From Wolbachia endosymbiont of Litomosoides brasiliensis (GTDB lineage Bacteria; Pseudomonadota; Alphaproteobacteria; Rickettsiales; Anaplasmataceae): DNA of 64,000 bases. Where the stretch lies: contig NZ_WQMO01000001.1 in assembly GCF_013366805.1 (NCBI RefSeq), forward strand, positions 62,001 to 126,000, written 5' to 3'. Below are positions 37,960-48,823 of this stretch, piece after piece. The translations under genes were made by a program, and so were the position numbers. Each line of letters starts with the position of its first letter. Position 1 is the first letter of the stretch. Below the pieces are notes generated by a model. The model worked only from the letters and a program-made list of their open reading frames with translations, made no database searches and was not told where the DNA came from.

Positions 37960-38470
37960 TTTGAAAACAGAGAGCTAGGACTAAAAAAACATTTGACAAA
38001 CTTTGCCACCCTCTATACCATGGGGTATAGGTAGCAAGCCTAAATTTATCTTTAAATCTTTACTTTAAGTGGCAAAGGCACAATATTAAACTAGGCCTGT
38101 TGTGTTTAATTTTTCTTATATAGATATTCCGCTTCTTTATAAATTTTTATCTACATTAGCTAAACCTCGCTTATTAAGCGGTGTAAAAAAACTGGCGTCA
38201 GGTTTTTGAGGAAATAGTGAACAACTTACGTTGCAAGGTTCCTTTTACTCTATTTTAAAGTTATTTAAAAATCTAACTAATCTTTTTTTTATAAAAAAGT
38301 TACTTGATAAACTTCTTCATTTCCCTTTATTATGGTGTTGTAGGTGTTTCCAATTTCAACTTCAGCTGCTTATCAAGCGTATAGCATATTAATGCCGAGT
38401 TTCTAGAAGAAATGTTAACTATGGCTTCTTTTGCCTTTTTTCTATCTAGTAAGTTTCTTAATATTTGCGG
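37960..38470 (+). repeat. Dispersed intergenic repeat 'R', copies 4-5
   Basis: Contains the left block (AAAAACATTTGACAAACTTT, about 37986), the middle block (TTTAATTTTTCTTATAT; TCTTTATAAATTTTTATC; CGCTTATTAAGCGGTGT), then a second unit with AAAAGTTACTTGATAAACTT and TTCTTTTGCCTTTTTTC. The stretch 38100-38470 is matched in reverse orientation at about 49750-50130. CGCTTATTAAGCG is a perfect small hairpin. Confidence 0.65.
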
Positions 38471-38514
38471 CTAAAGCGATTCAAGAAAAAGGTCATCCAA
38501 ACCTGAGATCAAAA

Positions 38515-38750
38515 ACAAGCAGAGTGTTGTTCCAGTGCATGACGCTGAAATTTGAAAAAAAAGAACCTGAACCCCAGGGTTTTGTGAGTACTGGGGTAAC
38601 AAGGAAAGGTGTTGGAATAATATAAGAGGAGAGCTATTTAGATGATACCTGCCCGGCAACACAATGTTTGTACGGCTATGTGTCAGGGTATTGAGATAAT
38701 AGAAAAGGAATGCTGAGATGATAAGAAAAGGAGTGACTAACATAATGCCA
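38515..38750. repeat. Cluster of palindromic element remnants
   Basis: TTCCAGTGCATGACGCTG, ACCCCAGGGTTTTGTGAGTACTGGGG, GGTGTTGGAATAATATAAG and further partly self-complementary pieces resemble the palindromic elements in mnmG and birA. A short open frame spanning the first part (38431-38625) is made of this repeat and is not a supported gene. Confidence 0.5.
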
Positions 38751-38819
38751 CCTGGTAGACTTAAATTACAACATTTGTATAGCCGTATTAGTAAATCTAA
38801 AATTTTGTTATATCCTTAA

Positions 38820-39764
38820 CTACTCTTCAACAGTAGAATGATATACTGCTATTTCTTGTTTGCCATTTAAGCTTAAGCTAATTATTGAAACACTCTCTTT
38901 GTCAAAATCTATATCTTCGATTAACATATCATCAGTAACGTTCAAAAGTTCTGGCGGAGAAATAATAGTTCTATTATTACCCTCTTTCATTCCTATAACC
39001 CCAAGATCCATAGCAAGTGGTACTTTTTTATCGCCAACCTTAAATTGTACTGTTTGATCTTTGATCATATATTCACCATCATATCTCATTAAGCTATATT
39101 TAACTGATATCCTGTCACCACACTTTGCCTGCTTTCCAGTCTTGTTAATTAATTCGTTAAAAATCATCATACTATTTGCTGAGTCAGGATATTTATCTTT
39201 TACTTCGATTAGTTTAACATAATAAGAGTTAAAATTCATTTTATTCTTATTGGCAATATTGTTTACCGTAATCACACGCTCTCCACCTTCCTTCATACCT
39301 ATTACTCCTGAACTCACCTCTCTTTGGTTGTTATCTTGACCTATTGTCAAAGTAACGTCATAAACCTGTTTTGAAAGTGGCAGCGGTGTTGCTAAATTAT
39401 TAGATATTTTATACATTTGTAATACAACTTCCTGACCGCAAAAAGCTTTACTGCCACTGCCTTCTGTGATTTCATAAAAATTTATTGAATTTTCTTCTAT
39501 TTTTTGTTGTATTGTTTCTTTCAAATATTCTGTCAGCCCATGCTTTTTAATATAGCGATCAAGTGCTGATTCAAGTATTGGCTTCACTAGATAATATGCT
39601 ACCGTCTGTACCCAACCACTATGCGCAGCGTTTATCTCATAAAGCTTGTCCTTTTTTTCTTGGTTACCTTTGTTTATACAAACGACAACAAGCACAAAGG
39701 CAGAAGTTAAAGTGGCAATTATCACTATAGAAATAATCAATTGTAGTATAATCTTTCTAGCCAT
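38820..39764 (-). CDS. Membrane-anchored protein with two tandem FKBP-like domains
   Basis: One N-terminal transmembrane anchor (about residues 8-30), a helical linker (to about 92), then two repeated domains (about 93-195 and 210-310). Each carries the FKBP-type core G-VIGMKEG-x-x-R (SSGVIGMKEGGERVITV and DLGVIGMKEGNNRTIIS) preceded by a CG-x-x-V/I beta segment. The usual aromatic active-site residues of peptidyl-prolyl isomerases are not evident, so activity is doubtful and a chaperone role is an inference. It overlaps the end of the prenyl synthase gene by 8 bp and is likely co-transcribed with it. The protein probably faces the periplasm. Confidence 0.75.
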   Translation of the reverse strand: MARKIILQLIISIVIIATLTSAFVLVVVCINKGNQEKKDKLYEINAAHSGWVQTVAYYLVKPILESALDRYIKKHGLTEYLKETIQQKIEENSINFYEITEGSGSKAFCGQEVVLQMYKISNNLATPLPLSKQVYDVTLTIGQDNNQREVSSGVIGMKEGGERVITVNNIANKNKMNFNSYYVKLIEVKDKYPDSANSMMIFNELINKTGKQAKCGDRISVKYSLMRYDGEYMIKDQTVQFKVGDKKVPLAMDLGVIGMKEGNNRTIISPPELLNVTDDMLIEDIDFDKESVSIISLSLNGKQEIAVYHSTVEE

Positions 39765-40674
39765 CTTTTTTTACTTGATTCAATAAATTATGTAAATAAT
39801 TAGTATCTCCTGAAAGCCTACTAAGATTACCCAAAGCTTGTTTAAAGAGATTGTCTATATAGTTTTCTATTTCACCTTTACTAAGCACGGACATCAAATT
39901 ATTCGCTTTATCTTGTTTGTAATCTTTAATATCATCCTTAGCTTGAAAGATAAGCCCTAGATTCACTCCGTAGTTACATAACGCTCTACGTTGCTTGTCT
40001 GTAGCACTTCCTATTATAGCGCCTATTTCACATGAAGCCGCAAATAGTTTCGCAGTTTTCATTAAATGAATTCCTTTTATTTTACTATCTGGAGTCACTC
40101 CAGTGTATAACTCTGGAATCACGTTCTTATTGTATAGCTGTCTGGTGTGTTCATTTATAATTAAGTTTTCTGGATTTAAGTAGTCAGAGTGCTGGATGAC
40201 ATGAAGCGCTGTCTTAATATCTAAAACCTGTCCCCCTGCCATTCCCTTGGCTCCTATTGCCTGAGAAAGCGCTTTTATAATTTTACAGCGCTTGTTGCTA
40301 TTCTCATTTAACGAAGATAGTATTTCAAAAGCTAAAGTAAGAAGTGCATCTCCTGCAAGCACTGCTGTTGCTTCATCAAATCTTTTATGGCAGCTTAACT
40401 GGCCTCTGCGAGTATCGTTATTATCCATACATGGCAAATCATCATGAATCAGAGAGTAGGTATGAACACATTCAATTGCCACAGCAATCGATATTACCCT
40501 CTCAGCCTTGACATTAAATACTCGTGACGAAGCTACGACTAAAAATGGACGTATGTGCTTTGCAGGAGCAAGAAGCGCATAACGTATAGCTGATATAAGC
40601 TTATTTTGACTATCTTCAGGTAAAAGCTTATTTATTTCTGTGATAAGTAAATTTTCTGTTGTTTTGTCTAGCAT
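39757..40674 (-). CDS. ispA: Polyprenyl (farnesyl/geranyl type) diphosphate synthase
   Basis: Elongates allylic isoprenoid diphosphates with isopentenyl diphosphate. The first aspartate-rich motif is HDDLPCMDNNDTRRG (Asp78, 79, 84), with the two-residue insertion typical of bacterial short-chain synthases. The second is FQAKDDIKDYKQD (about 238-250). Length 305 residues. It is transcribed divergently from acpP across a 150-bp gap holding two perfect palindromes. The exact chain length of the product cannot be told. Confidence 0.92.
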   Translation of the reverse strand: MLDKTTENLLITEINKLLPEDSQNKLISAIRYALLAPAKHIRPFLVVASSRVFNVKAERVISIAVAIECVHTYSLIHDDLPCMDNNDTRRGQLSCHKRFDEATAVLAGDALLTLAFEILSSLNENSNKRCKIIKALSQAIGAKGMAGGQVLDIKTALHVIQHSDYLNPENLIINEHTRQLYNKNVIPELYTGVTPDSKIKGIHLMKTAKLFAASCEIGAIIGSATDKQRRALCNYGVNLGLIFQAKDDIKDYKQDKANNLMSVLSKGEIENYIDNLFKQALGNLSRLSGDTNYLHNLLNQVKKDG

Positions 40675-40695
40675 CTTTGAGTTTGTTAATTGCTC

Positions 40696-40729
40696 AGCGT
40701 ACTACGCTAAAGCATACTTCAGCTGAAGT
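40696..40729. promoter_or_regulatory. Two perfect palindromes between ispA and acpP
   Basis: AGCGTACTACGCT (40696-40708, 6-bp arms around C) and ACTTCAGCTGAAGT (40716-40729, 7-bp arms, no loop) lie 7 bp apart, just upstream of ispA and about 95 bp upstream of acpP. They could be an operator, RNA hairpins or a small dispersed palindromic repeat; the sequence alone does not decide. Confidence 0.45.
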
Positions 40730-40824
40730 GGTAGGAAATTTTTCATAGCTTATCAGTCATATAAAGATATTGCAAACATAAAAATTTTCTATAACATCAA
40801 AGGATAGGTTTTTTTTGGTAAAAA

Positions 40825-41091
40825 ATGAATAGTGAACTAGCAAAGAGTACTCGAGAAGACATAGAAGCGAAGGTAAAAAAGATTGTGTTAGAACATATTA
40901 GTAAGGATGTAGAGAAGTTTGATAACTCCTCAAAGCTTTCAGAACATGGCGCAGATAGTTTAGATGCAGTTGAAATAATTATGGCGGCAGAAGAAGAGTT
41001 TGGAATAGAAATACCTGATGAAGATGCACAAAAAATGGAAACTATGGAACAAATAGTTGAGTTTGTTAGTAACAAAAAAAATAATAGTTGA
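40825..41091 (+). CDS. acpP: Acyl carrier protein
   Basis: Carries the growing acyl chain on a 4'-phosphopantetheine arm. The attachment site Ser45 lies in HGADSLDAVEII, followed by the acidic helix II/III region AEEEFGIEIPDEDAQKM. At 88 residues it is slightly longer than usual owing to a few extra N-terminal residues. An AAAGGA ribosome site lies upstream. fabF follows after 6 bp, the common acpP-fabF arrangement. Confidence 0.97.
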   Translation: MNSELAKSTREDIEAKVKKIVLEHISKDVEKFDNSSKLSEHGADSLDAVEIIMAAEEEFGIEIPDEDAQKMETMEQIVEFVSNKKNNS

Positions 41092-41097
41092 TATTAA

Positions 41098-42366
41098 ATG
41101 AGCAGAAGAGTAGTAGTTACTGGGATTGGCTTGATTACTCCACTGGCAGCAGATGTTAAAAATACTTGGCTTAAGTTAATAAATAGCAAGTCTGGTATAA
41201 GAAAAATTAGCAGATTCGATACTTCTGACCTTACCTGCAAAATTGCAGGGCAAGTTCCTCTACAGCATGACAATGTTGAGCATTGTTTTAACCCATTGAA
41301 TTATATATCTGAGAAAGAACTAAAAAGAACGGATCGCTTTGTTCATTATGGTGTTGCAGCTGCCATTCGGGCAGTAGAAGATTCACTAATTTTGGAAAAT
41401 CAGAGCACCAATCGAGAGCGTATTGGTGTGGCTATTGGCTCTGGCATAGGTGGTCTTCCATCAATTCAGGAAAATGTAATTGTCATGCAAGAAAAGGGGC
41501 CAAGACGTGTTAGTCCATTTTTTGTTCCTGCAAGCTTAATAAATTTGATATCTGGCCATGTTTCCATCAAATACGAATTTACAGGTCCAAATGATTCAGC
41601 AGTAACTGCATGTGCAACTGGTGCGCACGCAATCATAAACTCAGCAAGAGCTATAAAACTTGGTGAAGCAGACGTGATGATTACAGGTGGGTCAGAGAGT
41701 GCATTATGCAGAGTTGGAATTGCAGGTTTTGCGTCTATGAAGGCATTGTCAACTAAATTTAATGATAAACCTGAAGAAGCTTCAAGACCGTGGGATGAAA
41801 GACGTGATGGATTTGTTATGGGCGAAGGAGCGGGTATATTAGTGCTAGAAGAATATGAGCATGCAAAAAAAAGAGGTGCAAAAACATATGCAGAACTTGC
41901 TGGATACGGACTAACAGGAGATGCATATCATATCACAGCGCCACACTCAAAAGGAAGAGGTGCATTAAAAGCAATGCAGCTTGCCTTAAAAAGTGCACAA
42001 ATAAACCCAAATCAAATTGGGTATATCAATGCACATGGAACTTCAACACCTCTTGGAGATAAAGTTGAAGTAATAGCAATAAAACAATTGTTCGATGACA
42101 GTGCCTATAAAATACCAGTTTCTTCAACTAAATCTTCTATAGGACATTTACTTGGTGCTGCAGGGAGTGTTGAGGCGATATTTAGCATTCTTGCGTTGAA
42201 CAATAGAATTGTTCCGCCAACCTTAAATTTGCACAAACCTTCGGATGGATGTGATTTAAATTTTGTACCGCTTGAAGCTCAAGAGCATGAAATTCAATAT
42301 GTGCTTTCTAATTCATTTGGGTTTGGTGGCACTAATGCATCACTTGTTTTTGGAAAGTGTAGTTGA
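41098..42366 (+). CDS. fabF: 3-oxoacyl-ACP synthase II (KAS II)
   Basis: The elongating condensing enzyme of type II fatty acid synthesis. The Cys-His-His triad is complete: Cys172 (VTACATGAHA), His313 (NAHGTSTPLGD) and His350 (SSIGHLLGAAGS). Length 422 residues. It is coupled closely to acpP upstream. The 97-bp gap to murA contains no obvious terminator, so the transcript may continue. Confidence 0.97.
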   Translation: MSRRVVVTGIGLITPLAADVKNTWLKLINSKSGIRKISRFDTSDLTCKIAGQVPLQHDNVEHCFNPLNYISEKELKRTDRFVHYGVAAAIRAVEDSLILENQSTNRERIGVAIGSGIGGLPSIQENVIVMQEKGPRRVSPFFVPASLINLISGHVSIKYEFTGPNDSAVTACATGAHAIINSARAIKLGEADVMITGGSESALCRVGIAGFASMKALSTKFNDKPEEASRPWDERRDGFVMGEGAGILVLEEYEHAKKRGAKTYAELAGYGLTGDAYHITAPHSKGRGALKAMQLALKSAQINPNQIGYINAHGTSTPLGDKVEVIAIKQLFDDSAYKIPVSSTKSSIGHLLGAAGSVEAIFSILALNNRIVPPTLNLHKPSDGCDLNFVPLEAQEHEIQYVLSNSFGFGGTNASLVFGKCS

Positions 42367-42463
42367 TTTCGTGTTTCATAAAATACAGGTTATTTTACTG
42401 TTGTGTGATTTGTTTTTTACTGTAGATTTACTATACTTACTCAGCAAGATCCAGTTTTATTAA

Positions 42464-43741
42464 ATGCATAAAATATTAGTAAGGAGTAATCATAAACCCT
42501 TGGTTGGACAAATCAAGATTAATGGTTCAAAGAATGCTGTTTTGCCAATAATGGCAGCAAGTCTCTTAAGTAGTTCTTCAGTAGTTCTACATAATGTGCC
42601 TGACCTGATTGATGTGCACCTAATGTCTAAATTGCTTGAAAGTCTTGGAGCAAAAGTAAACTTTATGTACAACGGAGACCACAAAGCAAATCATGCTTTG
42701 GAAATTGATTGCAGTAACATTAACAATCACGTGATGCAATGTAAAACTGCAAGCAAACTAAGGACTTCTTTTCTAATGTTGGGTCCAATGCTTAGTAGAT
42801 TTGGCAAAGCAAGAACAGCATTTCCTGGTGGATGCAATATCGGGAAGCGTCCCGTTGATATGCATATCAAAGCATTAAAAGAAATGGGAGCTAAGATTGA
42901 AATTGATAGCTGTAATATAATTGCAACGGTGAAAGGAAAGCTACAAGGAAGAGAAATCACACTTGAGAAAGTAAGCGTCGGCGCAACAGAAAATATAATA
43001 ATGGCAGCAACACTTGCAGAAGGAGTGACAACAATAAATAATGCTTCAACTGAGCCAGAAGTTCTTGATTTAATAGCGTTTCTAAAGAAAATGGGTGCTA
43101 ATATTGACATCAATAACACGAGAGTTATAATAGTTGGAGTTAAAAAATTAAACGGATGTGTCTACAAAATAATATCAGATAGAATAGAAGCTGGTACGTA
43201 TGCACTAGCTGCTATCATAACTAACGGTAAGCTGGTGTTGGAAGGAATCAATTTATCTGACATTAGATCTATTGCAAATGAGTTGGAAACTATAGGAGCT
43301 ATGGTTGAACTATATGATGGAGGTATTGTCATTTCCAGAAAGAATGGCTCTATTAAGTCTACTAACGTTGCAACAGGTTCATACCCTAACTTCCCCAGTG
43401 ATATGCAACCGCAACTAATGTCCACAATGTGTATCGCTGATGGAATATCAGTAATTGAAGAAAACATTTTTGAAAATAGGTTTTCACATGCAGATGAATT
43501 GAGGAAGTTAGGTGCTAATATTAGCATTGAAAAAAATAAAGCTACTATAAATGGAATACAAAACTTATCTGGAGCTAATCTATATGCTACTGACTTAAGA
43601 TCAACTGCAGCTTTGGTGCTTGCTTCTTTAATAGCTAATGGAGAAACTACAATAAATAACCCACATCATTTATGGAGAGGGTATGAAGCAATGCATGAAA
43701 AACTCAATTCATGCGGGGCTGATATCTCCATTTTATGTTGA
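42464..43741 (+). CDS. murA: UDP-N-acetylglucosamine 1-carboxyvinyltransferase
   Basis: Transfers enolpyruvate from PEP to UDP-GlcNAc, the first committed step to lipid II. Lys23-Asn24 (GSKNAVLPIM) and the loop Cys124 (PGGCNIGKRPVDMH) are present. The Cys, rather than Asp, is the fosfomycin-sensitive type. At 425 residues it is full length. thyX follows after 9 bp. With glmS in the same window it shows that lipid II precursor synthesis is retained at least at its entry. Confidence 0.97.
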   Translation: MHKILVRSNHKPLVGQIKINGSKNAVLPIMAASLLSSSSVVLHNVPDLIDVHLMSKLLESLGAKVNFMYNGDHKANHALEIDCSNINNHVMQCKTASKLRTSFLMLGPMLSRFGKARTAFPGGCNIGKRPVDMHIKALKEMGAKIEIDSCNIIATVKGKLQGREITLEKVSVGATENIIMAATLAEGVTTINNASTEPEVLDLIAFLKKMGANIDINNTRVIIVGVKKLNGCVYKIISDRIEAGTYALAAIITNGKLVLEGINLSDIRSIANELETIGAMVELYDGGIVISRKNGSIKSTNVATGSYPNFPSDMQPQLMSTMCIADGISVIEENIFENRFSHADELRKLGANISIEKNKATINGIQNLSGANLYATDLRSTAALVLASLIANGETTINNPHHLWRGYEAMHEKLNSCGADISILC

Positions 43742-43750
43742 GGACATCTT

Positions 43751-44620
43751 ATGAATGAAGGACGTTATTCGACCAAGAGAATCACGGTAAAAGAAATAGA
43801 TGAAATTCTATATGAGGAACATAAGGTGCTAGATCATGGATTTATTCGAGTAGTGGATTACATGGGTTCCGATAGTGCCATAGTACAGGCTGCTCGTGTT
43901 TCTTATGGCAAAGGAACAAAACAGATAAATCGAGATGAAGCACTTATAAAGTATTTAATGAGGCATCATCATACAACTCCATTTGAAATGTGTGAAATTA
44001 AGTTTCACGTGAAGCTTCCAATTTTTGTTGCAAGACAATGGATAAGACACAGGACTGCAAACGTAAATGAATATTCTGCGAGGTATTCAATTCTTGATCA
44101 TGAATTTTATATACCAAAACTAGAACGAGTTGCAAAACAATCTGATAATAATAAACAAGGTAGTGGTGAAGCTTTTAATTTGGATATTTCAAAGGAAATA
44201 ATAGATTCTCTAACAAATGACTCTAATTTAGTGTATTCTCATTACGGCAAATTTATTGAACAAGGGCTTGCAAGAGAAATTGCTAGGACTAACTTGACGC
44301 TTAATTATTACACACAATTTTATTGGAAGATAGACCTACATAACCTTCTTCATTTTTTGAAGCTTAGGGTTGGTAAGCATGCCCAATATGAAATTAGAGT
44401 CTATGCAGAAGTTATGTTGGATATAGTAAAGAAGTGGGTACCGCTGGCTCACAGTGCCTTTATTGAATACTGTTTAGAATCAACCTGCATTTCGAGAGCT
44501 GGCCTTGGGATAATTTGCAAATTAATTAGAGGAGAAAGTGTTACCAGAGAAGAAAGCAATATCGGTAAAAGAGAATGGGACGAGTTGATGTTTATACTTG
44601 ATAAACGACCTGAAAAATAA
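43751..44620 (+). CDS. thyX: Flavin-dependent thymidylate synthase
   Basis: Makes dTMP from dUMP using methylene-tetrahydrofolate and FAD/NADPH, without dihydrofolate as by-product, in place of ThyA. The ThyX signature [14 protein letters not shown] (about residues 99-112, RHR-x7-S) is exact. Its 289 residues fit the alphaproteobacterial type. It sits directly after murA. Confidence 0.96.
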   Translation: MNEGRYSTKRITVKEIDEILYEEHKVLDHGFIRVVDYMGSDSAIVQAARVSYGKGTKQINRDEALIKYLMRHHHTTPFEMCEIKFHVKLPIFVARQWIRHRTANVNEYSARYSILDHEFYIPKLERVAKQSDNNKQGSGEAFNLDISKEIIDSLTNDSNLVYSHYGKFIEQGLAREIARTNLTLNYYTQFYWKIDLHNLLHFLKLRVGKHAQYEIRVYAEVMLDIVKKWVPLAHSAFIEYCLESTCISRAGLGIICKLIRGESVTREESNIGKREWDELMFILDKRPEK

Positions 44621-44908
44621 AGGCATGTACACCAATTTTCTCTTCCAGTTTTAATTCTTGTCCGCTATTATACAACTTCGCTATTATCCACTTTTACCAC
44701 ACCTAGATAAAGCTTTATGGTGTAAACGGATAGTCTCCTACCTTTGTATCTGCATTTAAACAGCGAGTTAAAAATTTCTATTTACTTGCATTTGGTATGT
44801 TAATAATACTAACACCAGATAAGACTTTGAGTTTTAATACTACATATTTTTCTTCACTAGACTGACCACAAGTAAAACGCCTTAGTGCTCTGTTAGCAGA
44901 AGTTAAAA

Positions 44909-45235
44909 TTAGTATCCCAAAGGTCCACCTTTTTTACCTTGTGCTGTTAAACACTCCATATCGGGCTTATTAAAGTCTGCTATTACCTCTTCACTTTCTT
45001 CATCAATTATTGGTGCCAACTGGCACTTTAAGTACAATGTTTTTCCTGCTGTGCCAGACTTATCTCTACTCGCACCACTTTTTCCACTACCTGCTTTAAT
45101 GTGTTTCCCATAACGAAAATTAAGCAAAGTGTTAAAATTTGCATTGCTAACAAAAACTATGTTCCCACCCTTTCTTCCATTACCACCGTTTGAATCACCA
45201 AGTTCAACAAATTTTCTCGACAAAAGCTTGCACAA
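44909..45235 (-). pseudogene. obg: obg pseudogene (N-terminal Obg-fold fragment only)
   Basis: An open 108-residue frame that matches only the glycine-rich Obg fold: KFVELGDSNGGNGRKGGNIV, NFNTLLNFRYGKHIKAGSGK, a SGTAGKTLYLKCQLAPIIDE segment and GKKGGPLGY at its end. The GTPase domain with its G motifs is wholly missing, and the conserved glycines are partly replaced (GDSNGGNGRKGG). It is therefore a truncated gene, not a functional ribosome-assembly GTPase. Confidence 0.82.
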
Positions 45236-45288
45236 CTATCGCTGCCATTACCTGCTTTTAAACATAATTTAACCCGTTTATGAAGACT

Positions 45289-46538
<1,250 letters not shown>

Positions 46539-46579
46539 ATTAAACCTCTATTCCTGATACAAACGCTGTGGTTTCTCTT

Positions 46580-48035
46580 GCTGGCCTGTCTTACTACCAG
46601 CACCATAAATAGTGTAATTTTGCCTAGATTTGTTAAATCACTGATAAAATTTGAAATGAGCGAGGCATCATCCATAATCTTTGCGTTATTAAATCCATTG
46701 CTGATTAAAGCCTCTTATATATCATCAATCCTACGAGTAGTAATAGACTTATCTTCTGGGGGATAAACAGGACAGGGATTACATAGTCAAACATCATGAA
46801 AATCCGTATGAATTCATTAAAAAATTGTGAATATGAGGAACACGAAGCAGCTTGATAATTCTATCATCTTTCCTTTGGTGATTAGACATGCTGCTGTTAA
46901 AGTTGCCTATATTTCACTTGGATTATGGGCATAGTCTTCAATTAACTTAACGTTTTTAATATCGGCTACTAAGAAAAATCTTTTTGCAACTCCTGTAAAT
47001 TCCAAAAGGCCTTTTTAGTGTCCACATCGTTGACCCTCAGGTTTATTGCAACCGGTATTGCAACTAGAGCAATACTAACCTTATGCATTCTTAATTGCGT
47101 TTGATAGTACTACGTTTTTTATAATTCTTGATCCTAGTGATGTCATTTGAATTGAAGATAAAGGAGGGCTGCTGTCATCCCAGTGCATGACACTGGGATC
47201 TAACTTCTGTCTATACTATAACCCATCAGTCAATACATTAAATTCTATATGGTTATTATGTTGCCTGATGTTACTTGCCTTGACATTACTTGCTTTTGCA
47301 GCGAGTGACGCCGATTTTTTTCTGAATCTCGATGTTATGCACTGGGGTGACAAAGAGGGATTGAATGACAAGGGGAAGCACCATCAACCCCTAAATGTTG
47401 CAGAACCACTTTTGCTATCACTAATCCCTATAGAGTCAGGCAAAATTGCAAAATCTACACTGTTTATAAATTGAGAAAATGTATTTTGACATTATTAGGT
47501 GTTCCATAATAGTCTGTATGGTCCTCATTAATGCTTGTTATAACAGCGATATTTTTAGGGATTTTTAGCATAGTTTCATCAGATTCATTGACTTCGATTA
47601 AAAGGATATCACTCTTGCCAAGTCTTGAGTTATTTTGATAGGAGTTTAATATCCACTACAATTACAGTTGCATCGGTACTGAAGTGACCGAAAATAGAAA
47701 CAATCATGGCCGTTGTTGTTGTCTTTCTACTTAAACCTGGAACTGCTATTACATACTTATCTTTCATAATTTTAGCAAGCATGCCTGGTATATGCAAAAT
47801 AGTCTTATTATTGTTTCTTGCTGCAACTAACTCCACACATTATTAGATTTTATGGCAGAAGGATATGTGACTGTGACCTATCTACATTGTTGCTTAATTA
47901 TGCATCACTATCTTGAATTTTGTAATTGGAATTATGGAGAATTTCGGCAATTGTGCTCATTCCAATTTCACCTGTACCAATTATATATATTGTTCCTTTC
48001 TAGACACCATTTATATTTAGCAGTAGATTTTTACT
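46580..48035 (-). pseudogene. murC: murC pseudogene (UDP-MurNAc-alanine ligase)
   Basis: Minus-strand pieces in order follow MurC. An N-terminal [20 protein letters not shown] (about 47930-47995) is followed by SNNVDRSQS and [20 protein letters not shown] (47720-47785). There the ATP-binding GTHGKT has become GLSRKT. Then come [21 protein letters not shown] (about 46900) and a C-terminal [20 protein letters not shown]-like piece (about 46640-46750). Frameshifts, stops and an inserted palindromic element (47165-47345) break it. Confidence 0.82.
47165..47345. repeat. Palindromic element inside the murC pseudogene
   Basis: GTCATCCCAGTGCATGACAC followed by TGGGATCTAAC at one end and ATGTTATGCACTGGGGTGAC at the other. 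These arms belong to the same palindromic family as those in birA and mnmG. The short open frame 47187-47474 across it is not a supported gene. Confidence 0.6.
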
Positions 48036-48100
48036 TATTACTAAATTTATTATAGTATAATTTAAAATCCTCATGGTATCGGGACTTTTTACTAAATACA

Positions 48101-48808
48101 ATGATAAAAAAATTAACCCTTCTATGTCTAACATTTGTTTTGATGAGTAGTTGCAATTTTCGCAACAGGTGTGATGATGCTGTAGGTCATTATAAAATTG
48201 GTAACAGCTATACGATAAATGGTATAACTTATCATCCTAAGCACTGTAACCATTATGAAGAGATAGGAGTAGCATCGTGGTATGGAATAGAGGATCATGG
48301 CACGCTTACAGCAAATGGTGAAGTATTTAACCGTCACTTGATTTCTGCAGCACATAAGACTTTGCCTCTGCCCTGCTTTGTTCTCGTTACCAACTTAGAA
48401 AATGGAAGAAAACTTATTGTAAGGGTTAACGACAGGGGACCATTTATTGAAGGTAGGATAATAGACTTGTCAGAAAAGGCAGCAAAAGTTTTAGGGCTTC
48501 ATAAAGCTGGGCTTGCAAAAGTAAAGGTGCAGTATTTAAGGAAAATATCAGAGCAATTAATACAAAAAACTCCTCATTATAGAAAGCAGCGTGAAAAAGA
48601 AATACAGAAACTTCACCCGAAACAAGACAATGTAGAAAGTAAGGGATATATCGCATTTTTTGAAAATGCTCAGGCTGCTAAATCAGTTGCATCAAAGCTT
48701 CGTAACCAAGGAATAAAAAACGTTAGATTGTTTTTTAAAGATGACCAATATTGCGTGAAGGTGAGTATGGTGAGGGTTGGATTACAGAATTTAGCAATAA
48801 TGGATTAA
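48101..48808 (+). CDS. rlpA: RlpA-like septal lipoprotein (lytic transglycosylase family)
   Basis: A lipoprotein with signal peptide and lipobox LMSSC (Cys18). The double-psi beta-barrel domain GVASWYGIEDHGTLTANGE to RVNDRGPFIEGRIIDLSEKA (about 57-130) contains the catalytic-type Asp and the RVNDRGPF signature. A shortened SPOR-like domain ends the protein (about 183-225, GYIAFFENAQAAKSVASKLR). RlpA cleaves naked glycan strands and localises to septa in other bacteria. An active version in Wolbachia would imply a minimal peptidoglycan. It is not in an operon with intact genes. Confidence 0.9.
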   Translation: MIKKLTLLCLTFVLMSSCNFRNRCDDAVGHYKIGNSYTINGITYHPKHCNHYEEIGVASWYGIEDHGTLTANGEVFNRHLISAAHKTLPLPCFVLVTNLENGRKLIVRVNDRGPFIEGRIIDLSEKAAKVLGLHKAGLAKVKVQYLRKISEQLIQKTPHYRKQREKEIQKLHPKQDNVESKGYIAFFENAQAAKSVASKLRNQGIKNVRLFFKDDQYCVKVSMVRVGLQNLAIMD

Positions 48809-48823
48809 AAGGTTTGGTTAATA

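Noticed and set aside
47187-47474. 95-codon plus-strand frame
   Set aside because: Composed of palindromic element sequence and the antisense of the murC pseudogene.
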